Positions 1-8,034 are shown, counted from the stretch's first letter. The stretch is DNA of 15,741 bases from Bacteroidales bacterium (GCA_017551215.1 JAFZMA010000087.1:1-15741), one strand, 5' to 3'. Numbers and translations are program-made. Notes: a model not told the origin generated them from the letters alone.

Positions 1-111
1 AATTTGTGGCAGTAGTATACAATTCTTCAAAGGCAGAAAGGATAAATACTCTATAGTTGCAATTATTGCATTTATTGGTTAATTTCGTTGTTTGTAAAGA
101 AAATGCGAGTT
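1..111. other. Window-edge segment upstream of pyrH
   Basis: This short stretch lies before the pyrH start. Two forward frames are open from the window edge: one ends with TAA at 80-82 and one with TAG at 54-56. Either could be the tail of an upstream gene, but I recognise neither peptide and cannot choose between them. TATAGTTG at 52-59 differs by one base from the Bacteroidetes -7 consensus TAnnTTTG and could be a pyrH promoter, without a clear -33 partner. There is no evident terminator hairpin. Confidence 0.3.
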
Positions 112-825
112 ATGAAATATAAGAGAGTATTGCTCAAGCTCAGCGGCGAGGCCATGGGTGGAGCAGACGGACAAGGACTGGATTCCAATGTGATAAAGTC
201 TTACGCGGTAGAAATTGCAAAGGCGGTTAGGGCCGGTGTTCAGATAGGAATTGTTGTGGGCGGCGGAAATATTTTCCGCGGAATGAGCGGCGTACAAGAG
301 GGATTTGACCGCGTAAAGGGAGACCAGATGGGAATGTTGGCTACCGTAATCAACGGCAAGGCCATTGGCATATTCCTGGAGGACCAGGGCGTTAAGGCAG
401 AGGTGTTTACGCCGCATCCAATGGAGCCGTTTGCAAGGCACTTCAGCAAGGATAGGGCAATGGAAGTCCTTGCCGGTGGCGGAGTTGCAATCTTTACCGG
501 CGGAACCGGCAATCCGTTCTTTACCACGGATTCAGCCGCAAGTCTGAAGGCTTGCGAGATAGAGGCAGACGCTCTCCTTAAGGGCACGAAAGTTGATGGC
601 GTGTACACCGCCGATCCCAAAAAGGACCCTACGGCCACAAGATATGACCACCTTACATTCGACAAGGCTTTGGCGGATAACCTGAAGGTTATGGACCAGA
701 CGGCCTTTACAATGTGCAGGGAGAATGACATTCCGATAGAGGTGTTCGATATGACAGACCCTGTTAACCTCAATCGCCTGTTGGCGGGAGAAAACGTGGG
801 AACGGTTGTGGATAACAATAAATAA
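112..825 (+). CDS. pyrH: UMP kinase (uridylate kinase)
   Basis: This cytoplasmic kinase of the amino acid kinase family phosphorylates UMP to UDP with ATP in pyrimidine nucleotide synthesis. The 237-residue product is close to the usual ~240. Visible family motifs are the N-terminal KLSGEA (residues 9-14), the glycine loop GGGN (50-53), the GTGNPFFTTDSAA nucleotide/phosphate segment (about 131-143), DGVYTADP (162-169) and the C-terminal MDQTAFTMCRENDIPI region (194-209). In-frame starts exist at TTG 88 and ATG 103, but homologues begin directly with KYKRVLLKLSGEA, so ATG 112 is chosen. It is followed after 28 bases by frr, the common pyrH-frr pairing, so the two are probably co-transcribed. 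Nothing looks broken. Confidence 0.97.
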   Translation: MKYKRVLLKLSGEAMGGADGQGLDSNVIKSYAVEIAKAVRAGVQIGIVVGGGNIFRGMSGVQEGFDRVKGDQMGMLATVINGKAIGIFLEDQGVKAEVFTPHPMEPFARHFSKDRAMEVLAGGGVAIFTGGTGNPFFTTDSAASLKACEIEADALLKGTKVDGVYTADPKKDPTATRYDHLTFDKALADNLKVMDQTAFTMCRENDIPIEVFDMTDPVNLNRLLAGENVGTVVDNNK

Positions 826-853
826 ATCGCTGCGGAAAATAATAACAAACGAT

Positions 854-1420
854 ATGGAAATCAAAGTTTCTAAAGACAACATTGCGCAGGGCGTGGCCAA
901 GATGGAGAATGCCATTGCGCATCTTGAGGAAGATCTTAAGACCTACAGGGCCGGCAAGGCTAACCCTTCTGTGCTCAACAATGTTATGGTGGACTATTAC
1001 GGTTCTCCAACCGCAATTCCAAAGGTTGCTTCCATCACTACTCCGGACCCTAAGAGCATGATTGTCCAGCCTTGGGAGAAGAAGATGGTAGGCCCTATAG
1101 TAAAGGCGATTATGGACGCTAACCTGGGCTTCACTCCTATCAACAACGGAGAGAATGTGAGAATCAACATTCCGCCTTTGACAGAGGAAAGGAGAAAGGA
1201 TCTTTGCAAGCAGGCAAGAGGTGCCGGAGAGAATGCCAAGATGAGTATCCGCAATGCCCGCAGAGAGGTTGTTGAGGCTCACAAGAAGTTCAAGAAAGAC
1301 GGTCTGGAAGAAGACATCTGCAAGGATGCCGAGGTAGAAATCCAGAAGCATACAGATTCCTTTACCAAGAAGGTGGACGAGATTGTTGCCGCCAAGGAGA
1401 AGGAAATAATGACCGTATAA
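854..1420 (+). CDS. frr: Ribosome recycling factor
   Basis: RRF acts with EF-G to split the post-termination ribosome from mRNA so that subunits can be reused. The product has 188 residues against a usual ~185. Characteristic sequence includes RAGKANPS (32-39, the family's R-T/A-G-R/K-A), VDYYGSPT (46-53), and the strongly conserved VRINIPPLTEERRKDL (102-117) followed by the SIRNARRE helix (131-138). The reading frame is open further upstream to 806, overlapping pyrH, but the conserved protein starts at ATG 854, leaving a 28-base gap after pyrH. Its stop codon TAA shares one base with the ATG of the following thioesterase gene, suggesting translational coupling. Confidence 0.97.
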   Translation: MEIKVSKDNIAQGVAKMENAIAHLEEDLKTYRAGKANPSVLNNVMVDYYGSPTAIPKVASITTPDPKSMIVQPWEKKMVGPIVKAIMDANLGFTPINNGENVRINIPPLTEERRKDLCKQARGAGENAKMSIRNARREVVEAHKKFKKDGLEEDICKDAEVEIQKHTDSFTKKVDEIVAAKEKEIMTV

Positions 1421-2223
1421 TGTCTCTCCCAAAGAAAGGCAGTTACAGCTTCAAAATAGAACAGTACCAGTGCAATGTCCGCAAGATGCTGCGCTTCAGT
1501 TTTCTTGTGAACACTATGCTGAGTTCTGCGGATTACCATTCCACGGAAAGGGGCTTTGGCACGGACTATCTGAATTCCATTGGCAAGACTTGGGTTCTGT
1601 CACGCCTTGCTGTGGAGATGAACAGGATTCCTTCCCGCCACGAGGTTATAACAGTGGAGACCTGGGTGGAGAAAGTCCATTCCCTGTTTACCAACCGTAA
1701 TTTCAGGATGACAAGGCAGGACACCGGAGAAATCCTGGGATGGGGACGGAGCGTTTGGGCCATGATAGACACAACCACCCGTCATCCTGCAGACCTTATG
1801 GAAATCAAAGGCGGCAGGATAATGGACTTTGTGACGCCACCGGATAGCCCTGATTTCATAGAAGTTCCAATCACCAAGCCAGTGCGGGTGCAGATGGAGG
1901 GAGCCACGCTGGCTCGCGAGGTGCCTACTTTCTTCAGCGATGTGGATTTCAACGGACACATAAATTCCATGCGCTATCTGGACCACATTCTGGATCTCTT
2001 CCCTTTGGAGTGGCACAGGAAAAACAACATCAAGCGTCTGGACATTGCTTACATCGCCGAGGGAAGGCCTGAAGTTCCTATCAGGATATACAGAAACGCC
2101 CCCACTGAAAACAGTGAGGAAAATACCACAGATTACGGCTTCAAGATACTGCAGAAGCTGCCGGAAAATGAAGAAGAGACGGAAGCTTGCCGCCTCCGTC
2201 TCCGCACAATTCCTCTAGTCTGA
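1420..2223 (+). CDS. Acyl-ACP thioesterase, FatA/FatB-like
   Basis: The protein probably hydrolyses acyl-acyl carrier protein to free fatty acid and holo-ACP in the cytoplasm (family acyl-ACP thioesterase, PF01643). The 267 residues form two hotdog halves, roughly 1-135 and 150-267. In the second half, DVDFNGHINSMRYLDHIL (174-191) matches the plant/bacterial catalytic motif; D176, N178 and H180 correspond to the Asp-Asn-His set of the plant enzymes, and E214 sits where the later catalytic Glu is expected. No signal peptide is visible. The start ATG overlaps the frr stop by one base (TAATG), so expression probably follows frr. Chain-length preference cannot be read from the sequence. It faces pgk with only six bases between the two stop codons. 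Confidence 0.9.
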   Translation: MSLPKKGSYSFKIEQYQCNVRKMLRFSFLVNTMLSSADYHSTERGFGTDYLNSIGKTWVLSRLAVEMNRIPSRHEVITVETWVEKVHSLFTNRNFRMTRQDTGEILGWGRSVWAMIDTTTRHPADLMEIKGGRIMDFVTPPDSPDFIEVPITKPVRVQMEGATLAREVPTFFSDVDFNGHINSMRYLDHILDLFPLEWHRKNNIKRLDIAYIAEGRPEVPIRIYRNAPTENSEENTTDYGFKILQKLPENEEETEACRLRLRTIPLV

Positions 2224-2229
2224 ATACCG

Positions 2230-3486
2230 TTATTCAACTATGGCTTTGATGCCTGGAAGGAGTTTGCCTTCAAGGCTTTCCAGCATTGCGCCGCCACCGG
2301 TTGAAACGTAGCTGACCTTGTCTGCGTAACCCATCTGGTTAACAGCGGCAACAGAGTCTCCTCCGCCAACGAGAGTGAACACTCCCTTCTCCTGCGTTGC
2401 CTTTGCAAGAGCCTTGGCGATGTAGAGGGTTCCCTCTGCAAAACGTGGCATCTCGAAGACTCCGACAGGACCGTTCCAGAGCACAGTCTTGGAATTCATG
2501 ATAACATCCTCTACCTCAACCAGGAAATCTGTTCCTGCATCCATTCCCATCCATCCGTCCGGAATCTCGTCTATTTTGACAATCATCTTTGTGGCATCGT
2601 TATCAAAGCGGTTTGCCGCAACGGCGTATTTAGGAATGTAAACCTTTGTTCCTTTCTTTTCTGCTGCAGCCAGAATGTCAAGAGCTACCTGGATCTGGTC
2701 ATCCTCGCAGATGCTTTCTCCAATCTTTCCGCCTTTAGCCTTTACAAAAGTGAAGGCCATGCCGCCGCCGATAACCAGGTTGTCCACCTTCTCCACAAGG
2801 TTCTGGAGGATGCCGATCTTGGAAGAAACCTTGCTTCCGCCGATGATGGCGGTAACAGGGTGCTGAGGATTGTTGACAACCTTGTCAATAGCCTTGATCT
2901 CTCCTTCCATAATGTATCCAAACATCTTGTCCTCAGGGAAATACTCGGCGATGAGAGCAGTGGAGGCGTGGGCCCTGTGTGCGGTTCCGAAAGCATCGTT
3001 GATATAGCAATCTGCGTAAGATGCAAGGTGCTTCGTGAACTCCTTCTGGCTCTCCTTCACCTTTGCCTTTGCAGCCTTCTTCTCGTCATCAGATGCGTCA
3101 TCGCTGAGCCCCCTTGGCTTACCCTCTTCCTCTGCATAGAAGCGGAGGTTTTCAAGAAGCAGGACCTCTCCCGGCTTGAGGTTCTTTGCTGCCTCGTCTG
3201 CCTGCATACAGTCTGGGCAGAACTGGATCTTGCGGCCCAGAAGTTCCTCAACCTTGTAAATTATGTGCTCCAGGGAATACTTCTTGTCCACTCCCTTTGG
3301 CCTTCCCAGATGTGACATAAGTATGATGGATCCGCCGCCTTCCAGAACCTTCTTGATTGTAGGAACGGCTGCGCGTATTCTGGTGTCGTCTGTAACGTTG
3401 AAGTTCTTGTCCAGCGGAACGTTGAAGTCCACCCTGGCAATAACTCTCTTGCCTTTGAAATCGTAAGTGTCGATAAACTTCTGCAT
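2230..3486 (-). CDS. pgk: Phosphoglycerate kinase
   Basis: The enzyme transfers phosphate between 1,3-bisphosphoglycerate and ADP in glycolysis/gluconeogenesis, in the cytoplasm. The 418-residue protein has all the hallmarks: RVDFNVP (18-24), substrate-binding R36, SHLGRP (58-63), [13 protein letters not shown] (163-175), GGSKVSSK (216-223), WNGPVGVFE (337-345), the nucleotide-binding GGGDS (374-378) and STGGGA (395-400). Between [10 protein letters not shown] and the KHLASYAD helix there is a Lys/Asp-rich insertion (about 122-149) absent from the shorter bacterial forms; I recall similar insertions in Bacteroidetes enzymes. The gene is monocistronic by layout, converging on the thioesterase gene and diverging from the Bro-N gene. 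A TAnnTTTG match lies about 48 bases upstream. Confidence 0.98.
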   Translation of the reverse strand: MQKFIDTYDFKGKRVIARVDFNVPLDKNFNVTDDTRIRAAVPTIKKVLEGGGSIILMSHLGRPKGVDKKYSLEHIIYKVEELLGRKIQFCPDCMQADEAAKNLKPGEVLLLENLRFYAEEEGKPRGLSDDASDDEKKAAKAKVKESQKEFTKHLASYADCYINDAFGTAHRAHASTALIAEYFPEDKMFGYIMEGEIKAIDKVVNNPQHPVTAIIGGSKVSSKIGILQNLVEKVDNLVIGGGMAFTFVKAKGGKIGESICEDDQIQVALDILAAAEKKGTKVYIPKYAVAANRFDNDATKMIVKIDEIPDGWMGMDAGTDFLVEVEDVIMNSKTVLWNGPVGVFEMPRFAEGTLYIAKALAKATQEKGVFTLVGGGDSVAAVNQMGYADKVSYVSTGGGAMLESLEGKLLPGIKAIVE

Positions 3487-3533
3487 ATTATGTTGATATT
3501 AGTTTTGAACAATCAGAAAATGCTTTTCGGGTG

Positions 3534-3541
3534 CAAAAATA
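3534..3541 (-). promoter_or_regulatory. Candidate -7 promoter element of pgk
   Basis: Read on the minus strand this is TATTTTTG, a full match to the Bacteroidetes -7 consensus TAnnTTTG, and would give a leader of about 40 bases before pgk. A TTTG lies further upstream (3558-3555), but the 13-base spacer is shorter than the usual ~19, so the -33 element is unconvincing. Confidence 0.4.
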
Positions 3542-3554
3542 AATAATTATTTTT
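3535..3554. repeat. Perfect all-A/T inverted repeat between pgk and the Bro-N gene
   Basis: Arms AAAAATAA (3535-3542) and TTATTTTT (3547-3554) are perfectly complementary around a 4-base centre. The dyad overlaps the candidate pgk -7 element and lies upstream of the Bro-N promoter, so it could be an operator. Being pure A/T it could also arise by chance or simply aid promoter melting. Confidence 0.5.
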
Positions 3555-3570
3555 CAAAGAGAGAAAAGGT

Positions 3571-3578
3571 TATATTTG
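3571..3578 (+). promoter_or_regulatory. Candidate -7 promoter element of the Bro-N gene
   Basis: TATATTTG fits TAnnTTTG exactly and lies 26 bases before the ATG at 3605, implying a leader of about 20 bases. No clear TTG -33 element is seen at the expected distance. Confidence 0.5.
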
Positions 3579-3604
3579 TATAGTTAGACTAAAATGTTTC
3601 GGTT

Positions 3605-4474
3605 ATGAGTGAGAAAGAAAAGATTCAACTGTTCGAGGACAGAAAGATCCGTTCCGTTTGGGACGAAGAGAAGGAGAAGTGGTTCTTTTCCGTGGTGGAT
3701 GTTTGTTGGGTTCTTACGGACCAGCCATGTCTGGATAGGGCGCGTAACTATTGGAAGGTCTTGAAAAAAAGACTGGTAGAAGAGGGAAATCAATCGGTTA
3801 CAAATTGTAACCAACTGAGAATGGAATCTCCGAAAGACGGCAAAAGATATCTGACAGATGTTGCAGATATGGAGCAAATGTTCAGAATCATACAATCAAT
3901 TCCATCAAAGAAGGCTGAGCCGTTTAAGGTTTGGATGGCTAAAGTAGCATCTGAGCGTATAGACCAGATGATAGATCCGGAAAAGAGTATAGACCAGGCG
4001 GTGTCAGATTATCGCCGACTAGGTTATTCGGAAGCTTGGATCAATCGCAGAATAAAATCAATAGAAATAAGAAAGGGTCTCACTGATGAGTGGAAAAGGG
4101 GCGGTGTCACCCAAGAAGTTGATTTTGCTTTTCTCACCGATTTAATGTCCAAGACTTGGAGCGGTTTTACAACTAAGGAATATAAGAAATTCAAGGGCCT
4201 GACCAAGGAAAATCTCCGCGATAATATGACCAACCTGGAACTGCTTTTGAGTGCTCTTGCGGAGGAGACAGCTACTCAAATCAGCAAGGAACGAAACCCG
4301 GCGGGGCTTAATGAGAACGCAACGGTAGCTCATGAAGGCGCCGAGGTAGCAAAATCCACCCGCGGAGATATTGAAAAAAGACTTGGGCACAGTGTCGTGA
4401 GTTCGGAAAAGGCAATAGATTACATACAGCCGGCAGATGAACTGCCATTCCCGAAAAAGAAACGGAAAAAATAA
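3605..4474 (+). CDS. Bro-N domain / DinD-like protein
   Basis: The first ~105 residues resemble the Bro-N domain of phage antirepressors and DNA-damage-inducible protein D (FEDRKIRSVWDEEKEKWFFS, then SVVDVCWVLTD at 29-39 and the YLTDVADMEQMFRII region at 82-96). The rest matches the general plan of DinD: an LTDEWKRGG turn (159-167), the DFAFLTDLMSKTWSGFTTKEYKKFKGL segment (173-199), and an A-x-x-GAEVAKSTRGDIEKRLGHSVVSS tail (about 241-267). It ends in a basic run KKKRKK (284-289). Length 289 compares with 274 for E. coli DinD. The biochemical function of this family is unclear; DinD in E. coli is an SOS-induced RecA inhibitor, which should not be assumed here. There is no integrase, repressor or phage gene beside it. 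By eye the gene is more AT-rich than its housekeeping neighbours, compatible with acquisition. Confidence 0.85.
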   Translation: MSEKEKIQLFEDRKIRSVWDEEKEKWFFSVVDVCWVLTDQPCLDRARNYWKVLKKRLVEEGNQSVTNCNQLRMESPKDGKRYLTDVADMEQMFRIIQSIPSKKAEPFKVWMAKVASERIDQMIDPEKSIDQAVSDYRRLGYSEAWINRRIKSIEIRKGLTDEWKRGGVTQEVDFAFLTDLMSKTWSGFTTKEYKKFKGLTKENLRDNMTNLELLLSALAEETATQISKERNPAGLNENATVAHEGAEVAKSTRGDIEKRLGHSVVSSEKAIDYIQPADELPFPKKKRKK

Positions 4475-4497
4475 TATCCGGGTTATGTTTTACAAGC

Positions 4498-4521
4498 ATT
4501 ATCTTTGCGGAGAAAGATTAT
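4498..4521 (+). promoter_or_regulatory. -7 element and small hairpin directly before the methyltransferase start
   Basis: TATCTTTG at 4500-4507 matches TAnnTTTG exactly. The same bases belong to an inverted repeat: arms 4498-4506 and 4513-4521 pair at 8 of 9 positions around GCGGAG, and the ATG follows immediately at 4522. If transcription starts near 4512 the leader is only about ten bases and lacks the left arm. In a read-through transcript from the Bro-N gene the hairpin would form just before the start codon and could limit its translation. No clear -33 element is seen. Confidence 0.4.
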
Positions 4522-5517
4522 ATGGGACAGACAGACCACAACATATCCATTGAAAGCCCTCTGGGGTGGAAGGACTATGAAATCATAGATTCCGGAGACG
4601 GCTATAAGCTGGAGCGGTTTGGGGATTTCATCCTTTCCCGCCCGGAGCCTAAAGCTCTGTGGAGCAAGAGCCTCAGCGATGCGGAATGGAGAAAGGCGGC
4701 GCATACCGTGTTCCATCCGGGGGCAGGATTCGGCAAGGCTGGTAAGGAAGATGTGGGAACTTGGGAGATGCTCCGCAAGATGCCAGACCGCTGGTTCATA
4801 GAATACAAGGGGGCGGACCGTCTTGCCTCTGAATGGAGCAGTGTGCGGCATGGCATTCCTGAGGAGGGTGGGCTGTACGTGAAACTCCGCCTGGGCCTTA
4901 CTTCTTTCAAGCACGTTGGAGTTTTCCCCGAGCAGGCATCCAATTGGGAGTGGATATACACTCATACGCAGATGCTTCAGAACAAGGCGTGTCTAACCGG
5001 AGGAAAGGCCAAAGTCCTGAACCTTTTCGCCTATACCGGAGCCGCCACTCTTGCAGCAAAAAGCGCTGGTGCAGAGGCTACTCACGTGGATTCCGTAAAG
5101 CAGGTTGTAAACTGGGCCAAGGACAATATGGCTCTTTCTTCTCTGGATAACATTCGCTGGATTGTAGACGACGCGCTTAAGTTTGTAAAGAGGGAGATTC
5201 GCAGAGGAAACGTTTACAACGGTCTGATTCTTGATCCTCCGGCATACGGCCACGGGCCGGACGGAGAAAGATGGAAACTTGATGAACTTCTGTTCGAGAT
5301 GCTTGAGGAGTGTTCAAAGATAGTGGCAAGGGAGAATTCCTTTGTGGTGCTGAACCTTTATTCCAACGGCTATTCCGCGCTGCTGGCTGATACGCTTCTC
5401 AGAAAGGCTTTCGGTGAGCAGAAAGGAAGGGATTATTCATGTGGGGAACTGGTTCTTGAAGACGGTTTCAAAAAGGTTATTCCGCTGAGCGTTTTCGCAA
5501 GGATGTTTAATCCGTAA
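4522..5517 (+). CDS. Class I SAM-dependent methyltransferase, RlmI/RlmK-like (probable RNA methyltransferase)
   Basis: The 331-residue cytoplasmic protein resembles the RlmI/RlmK group of RNA cytosine-C5 methyltransferases (COG1092-like). The Rossmann core shows motif I VLNLFAYTGAATLAA (165-179), the acidic end of strand two HVDSVKQVV (188-196), the DD of the next strand (216-217) and the DPPAYGHG motif IV (238-245). An upstream stretch, LRLGLTSFKHVGVFPEQASNW (122-142), is typical of a Bacteroidetes branch. I see no N-terminal PUA domain like that of E. coli RlmI, so the substrate may differ; 23S rRNA is inference. It is probably co-transcribed with lgt, 25 bases downstream. Confidence 0.85.
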   Translation: MGQTDHNISIESPLGWKDYEIIDSGDGYKLERFGDFILSRPEPKALWSKSLSDAEWRKAAHTVFHPGAGFGKAGKEDVGTWEMLRKMPDRWFIEYKGADRLASEWSSVRHGIPEEGGLYVKLRLGLTSFKHVGVFPEQASNWEWIYTHTQMLQNKACLTGGKAKVLNLFAYTGAATLAAKSAGAEATHVDSVKQVVNWAKDNMALSSLDNIRWIVDDALKFVKREIRRGNVYNGLILDPPAYGHGPDGERWKLDELLFEMLEECSKIVARENSFVVLNLYSNGYSALLADTLLRKAFGEQKGRDYSCGELVLEDGFKKVIPLSVFARMFNP

Positions 5518-5542
5518 GGACAAATAAGAAAATCAACAAGAT

Positions 5543-6403
5543 ATGGCTTTGACAAGTATATTGAGCATATTGGCGGTCAAGTGGGATGTAAGCCCTTACA
5601 TTTTCTCCATTGGAGGAGTTCAGCTGCGCTGGTACGGGCTGCTTTTCATTTCCGGCTTTATTTTCGGCTACTGGCTTTTTGCAAAATTCTACAAGAGAGA
5701 AGGGCTGCCGTCCAAGCTTCTGGACCCTATGCTCTATATGCTGCTCATCTGCGCTCTGGTGGGAGCAAGGCTCGGCCATGTTTTTTTCTACGACAGGGAA
5801 TTCTACCTGGCCAATCCGGGAGAAATACTTAAGGTCTGGCACGGAGGACTTGCCAGCCACGGAGGAGCAATCGCAATTCTCTTCGGTATATGGTGGTATG
5901 CACACAAATACGGCAAAAAATACAACATAGACTATGTCTGGATTTGTGACAGGCTTGCCCTTGCAATTCCTTTTGCCGGCATGGCCATAAGGCTCGGAAA
6001 CCTGATGAACTCGGAGATTTACGGATACGAGACAAGCATGCCTTGGGGCTTCATTTTTGTCCGCGACGGCCAGAGCGTTCCGCATCATCCAACACAGCTT
6101 TACGAGGCTCTGTCATACCTTCTCATAGGCCTTATTTTGAATTGGATATATCGCAGACACAAAGACAACAAGAAAGCCCCGTATAGAGGCTTTCTGTTCG
6201 GTTTGTTCCTTGTTCTGCTTTTCGGGGCAAGGTTCCTGATAGAGTTCTTCAAGCTTCCTCAGGAGGGTTCTGACGCCGCTGCCGCAGCAGCCGGAAGGGT
6301 CCTGAACAACGGTCAGCTTCTGAGTATTCCGTTTGTTGTTGCCGGACTGATATTCATCATCGCCAGCTATAAGTTCAGGAAACCTATGCTGAGGGAGGAA
6401 TAA
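5543..6403 (+). CDS. lgt: Prolipoprotein diacylglyceryl transferase
   Basis: Lgt is an inner-membrane enzyme that moves diacylglycerol from phosphatidylglycerol to the lipobox cysteine of prelipoproteins, the first step of lipoprotein maturation. The product has 286 residues and about seven hydrophobic segments. Family residues are visible: RWYGLLF (29-35), GARLGHVFFY (74-83), GGLASHGG with H106 (E. coli H103), the Lgt signature AGMAIRLGNLMNSEIYG with R150 and N153 (E. coli R143/N146), HPTQLYEAL (182-190) and RFLIEFFKLPQ with R230 (E. coli R239), then GQLLSIPF (257-264). An Ala-rich insertion (GSDAAAAAAGR, 242-252) sits in the loop before the last helix. It follows the methyltransferase by 25 bases and converges on the next gene with a single base between the stop codons. 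Confidence 0.97.
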   Translation: MALTSILSILAVKWDVSPYIFSIGGVQLRWYGLLFISGFIFGYWLFAKFYKREGLPSKLLDPMLYMLLICALVGARLGHVFFYDREFYLANPGEILKVWHGGLASHGGAIAILFGIWWYAHKYGKKYNIDYVWICDRLALAIPFAGMAIRLGNLMNSEIYGYETSMPWGFIFVRDGQSVPHHPTQLYEALSYLLIGLILNWIYRRHKDNKKAPYRGFLFGLFLVLLFGARFLIEFFKLPQEGSDAAAAAAGRVLNNGQLLSIPFVVAGLIFIIASYKFRKPMLREE

Positions 6404-6404
6404 A

Positions 6405-8000
6405 TCATTTTTTCTTCTTTCTTTCCTTAATTCCTTTCCATCTGGTGGAGGTCTTCAGGTACCTTTCCGCCATCTTGAGGGCTTTGTCCAGCGTCTTGCC
6501 TTCAATCGCCGAGCCATCATCCCAGTACAGAGGCATTCCACTCAGCTCTACAACCTTGTAGTTTCCGTTTTCCTCCTTTGTCACGGCAACCGGAATCGCG
6601 GTACCGTCCATATCATTTACCTGCTTGATCCACAAGCCTGTATATTGCGGATTCCTGGCACTTTCCGACCAGGCGTAACCCATCCCGTATTTTCCATCCT
6701 TCTCCGTTATTACAAGTTCCTTGGTGGAGGCACCTGAGTAATAATTGTGGACGGCCTCGTACATTTTGCCCTCTATAGGAATTATGTTATCGTACTCGCA
6801 CGGCAAAAGCACAGAAGAACCCATTGAGTGTTTTGCGTCATGTGTGTGGGTGACAGCCACAAATCCCATCTTGTCTCCGTTTTTCACCTTGTAGTAATCT
6901 TCCCAGAACTTTGCGTCTCCGCCCTTCAGGTTATACATTCCGGTGAGTATGATGTCGTCATATTTTTCGTCAGACCTTCCGCCGAACATAGTGTTTCCGT
7001 TGAAATCCATAATCTTGCTCTTTCCGGTCTTGTAGTCCTTTGCGATTACGGCAACATCGTCAAATTCACTCGTTGGATCCGGTGTAAAGGTGAGTTCAAC
7101 ATTGGAATACTCTCCTTCAAAGACTACAAAATCCCAAGGATCTTTCTGTCTGACTTTCCCGACAATCCAGTGGGTATATCCATCTTCGTCTACAACCGAC
7201 AGGGCAACAGGGCTTCCCGGGTACTTTGCCCCGTAGGATATTACATCATCAAACTCGCAAGGCATTATTTCCTTGCCCCCATTGTCGTTTATGGAAACTA
7301 TGCCCCACTTGCCAGTCTTTACAGATTTCATCGGAGAGCCGTTCAGGTCCACCATACGGATTTCCGTGTATTTACCAGGCTTAATCTGCCATTTCCCGTT
7401 CATATTGTTCCAGATGCCTTCCTTTCCACCCTGCTCCTTGATGCCGTAGATTCCCCACTGCTTGTCAGGATTGGGATTGTGGTAATTGTGCCTATCGGAT
7501 TTTTCCGAACTTCCGTGGAAAATCTTTTTTCCCAAGGCAAAAAGGCCCTCCGCAATCAAGGATCCTACCGCATATCCGGCGGCTTCCGCAACCTGTAGCA
7601 TTGCCTGTCCCTCAGCTGTCTCCCTGATTGGTTTAGGCGGAACATAAACAGTCTGTGGCTGGTTATATGTTACAATGTGATGGTCTCCTGTGGTGTTTGC
7701 GTTGTAGTTGTTTGAGCCGGTATATGGCTGGAATCTTTGGTTTTGACTTTGAGTGTTCTGGTCTCCCTCATAGCAAGGATAGCCTTTCTTATGCGGTTCC
7801 CTTCTTGGGGAATTGCTTCTGTTGGCTCCGCAATAGCAGCAGACAGGATCGCTTACGGGAGGAACGTTAGGCGTTATACCGTAAGACCGAATAGCGTCTA
7901 ACGCGCTCTGGGCGTGGCATTTGTTTCCTACAGAAGGAAGCATCAGAAAGGCTCCGCAAAACAGAGATATAAACAATGCGGATTTGAAGAAAGTTTTCAT
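6405..8000 (-). CDS. Secreted WG-repeat-like protein of unknown function
   Basis: The 531 residues start with a signal peptide (hydrophobic core about 8-22, probable cleavage near CHA-Q at 30/31). No lipobox is present, so it is probably periplasmic, surface-associated or exported. Residues 54-76 hold C54-x2-C57, H70 and C76, a possible metal or disulfide knuckle. A Gln/Asn-rich linker (80-115) and a small hydrophobic helix (about 131-160) follow. The rest carries WG-repeat-like units: QWGIYGIKEQ (181-190), GKWQI, GKWGIVSINDNGGKEIMPCEFDDV (about 230-253), DKMGFV (376-381) with LLPCEYDNIIPI (398-409), and GKYGMGYAW (436-444). It ends in a basic tail (KERKKKK). WG-repeat proteins are widespread but mostly uncharacterised, so I assign no function. 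It diverges from the gene at 8105 across a shared dyad. Confidence 0.8.
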   Translation of the reverse strand: MKTFFKSALFISLFCGAFLMLPSVGNKCHAQSALDAIRSYGITPNVPPVSDPVCCYCGANRSNSPRREPHKKGYPCYEGDQNTQSQNQRFQPYTGSNNYNANTTGDHHIVTYNQPQTVYVPPKPIRETAEGQAMLQVAEAAGYAVGSLIAEGLFALGKKIFHGSSEKSDRHNYHNPNPDKQWGIYGIKEQGGKEGIWNNMNGKWQIKPGKYTEIRMVDLNGSPMKSVKTGKWGIVSINDNGGKEIMPCEFDDVISYGAKYPGSPVALSVVDEDGYTHWIVGKVRQKDPWDFVVFEGEYSNVELTFTPDPTSEFDDVAVIAKDYKTGKSKIMDFNGNTMFGGRSDEKYDDIILTGMYNLKGGDAKFWEDYYKVKNGDKMGFVAVTHTHDAKHSMGSSVLLPCEYDNIIPIEGKMYEAVHNYYSGASTKELVITEKDGKYGMGYAWSESARNPQYTGLWIKQVNDMDGTAIPVAVTKEENGNYKVVELSGMPLYWDDGSAIEGKTLDKALKMAERYLKTSTRWKGIKERKKKK

Positions 8001-8022
8001 AATCGTTGAACTTATGTTTACC

Positions 8023-8030
8023 CAAAGATA
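8023..8030 (-). promoter_or_regulatory. Candidate -7 promoter element of the WG-repeat gene
   Basis: On the minus strand this reads TATCTTTG, an exact TAnnTTTG match, 22 bases before the ATG at 8000, implying a leader of about 17 bases. The predicted -33 region falls in the centre of the adjacent inverted repeat. Confidence 0.5.
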
Positions 8031-8034
8031 AGAA

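Noticed and set aside
88..111. Upstream starts for pyrH (TTG 88, ATG 103)
   Set aside because: The conserved N-terminus begins right after ATG 112; the extra residues have no counterpart in the family.
240..848. 202-codon open frame on the minus strand opposite pyrH
   Set aside because: Antisense shadow of a conserved kinase gene; no motif recognised.
770..1432. 220-codon open frame on the minus strand opposite frr
   Set aside because: It lies wholly antisense to conserved frr, shows no family motif, and its composition follows from the codon pattern of the real gene.
6401..6435. T-rich run just after the lgt stop as an intrinsic terminator
   Set aside because: There is no GC-rich stem before it; the run encodes the lysine-rich tail of the opposing WG-repeat gene.
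6828..7598. 256-codon open frame on the plus strand inside the WG-repeat gene
   Set aside because: It is antisense to a frame with a signal peptide and WG-like repeats, and it has no promoter or domain of its own.
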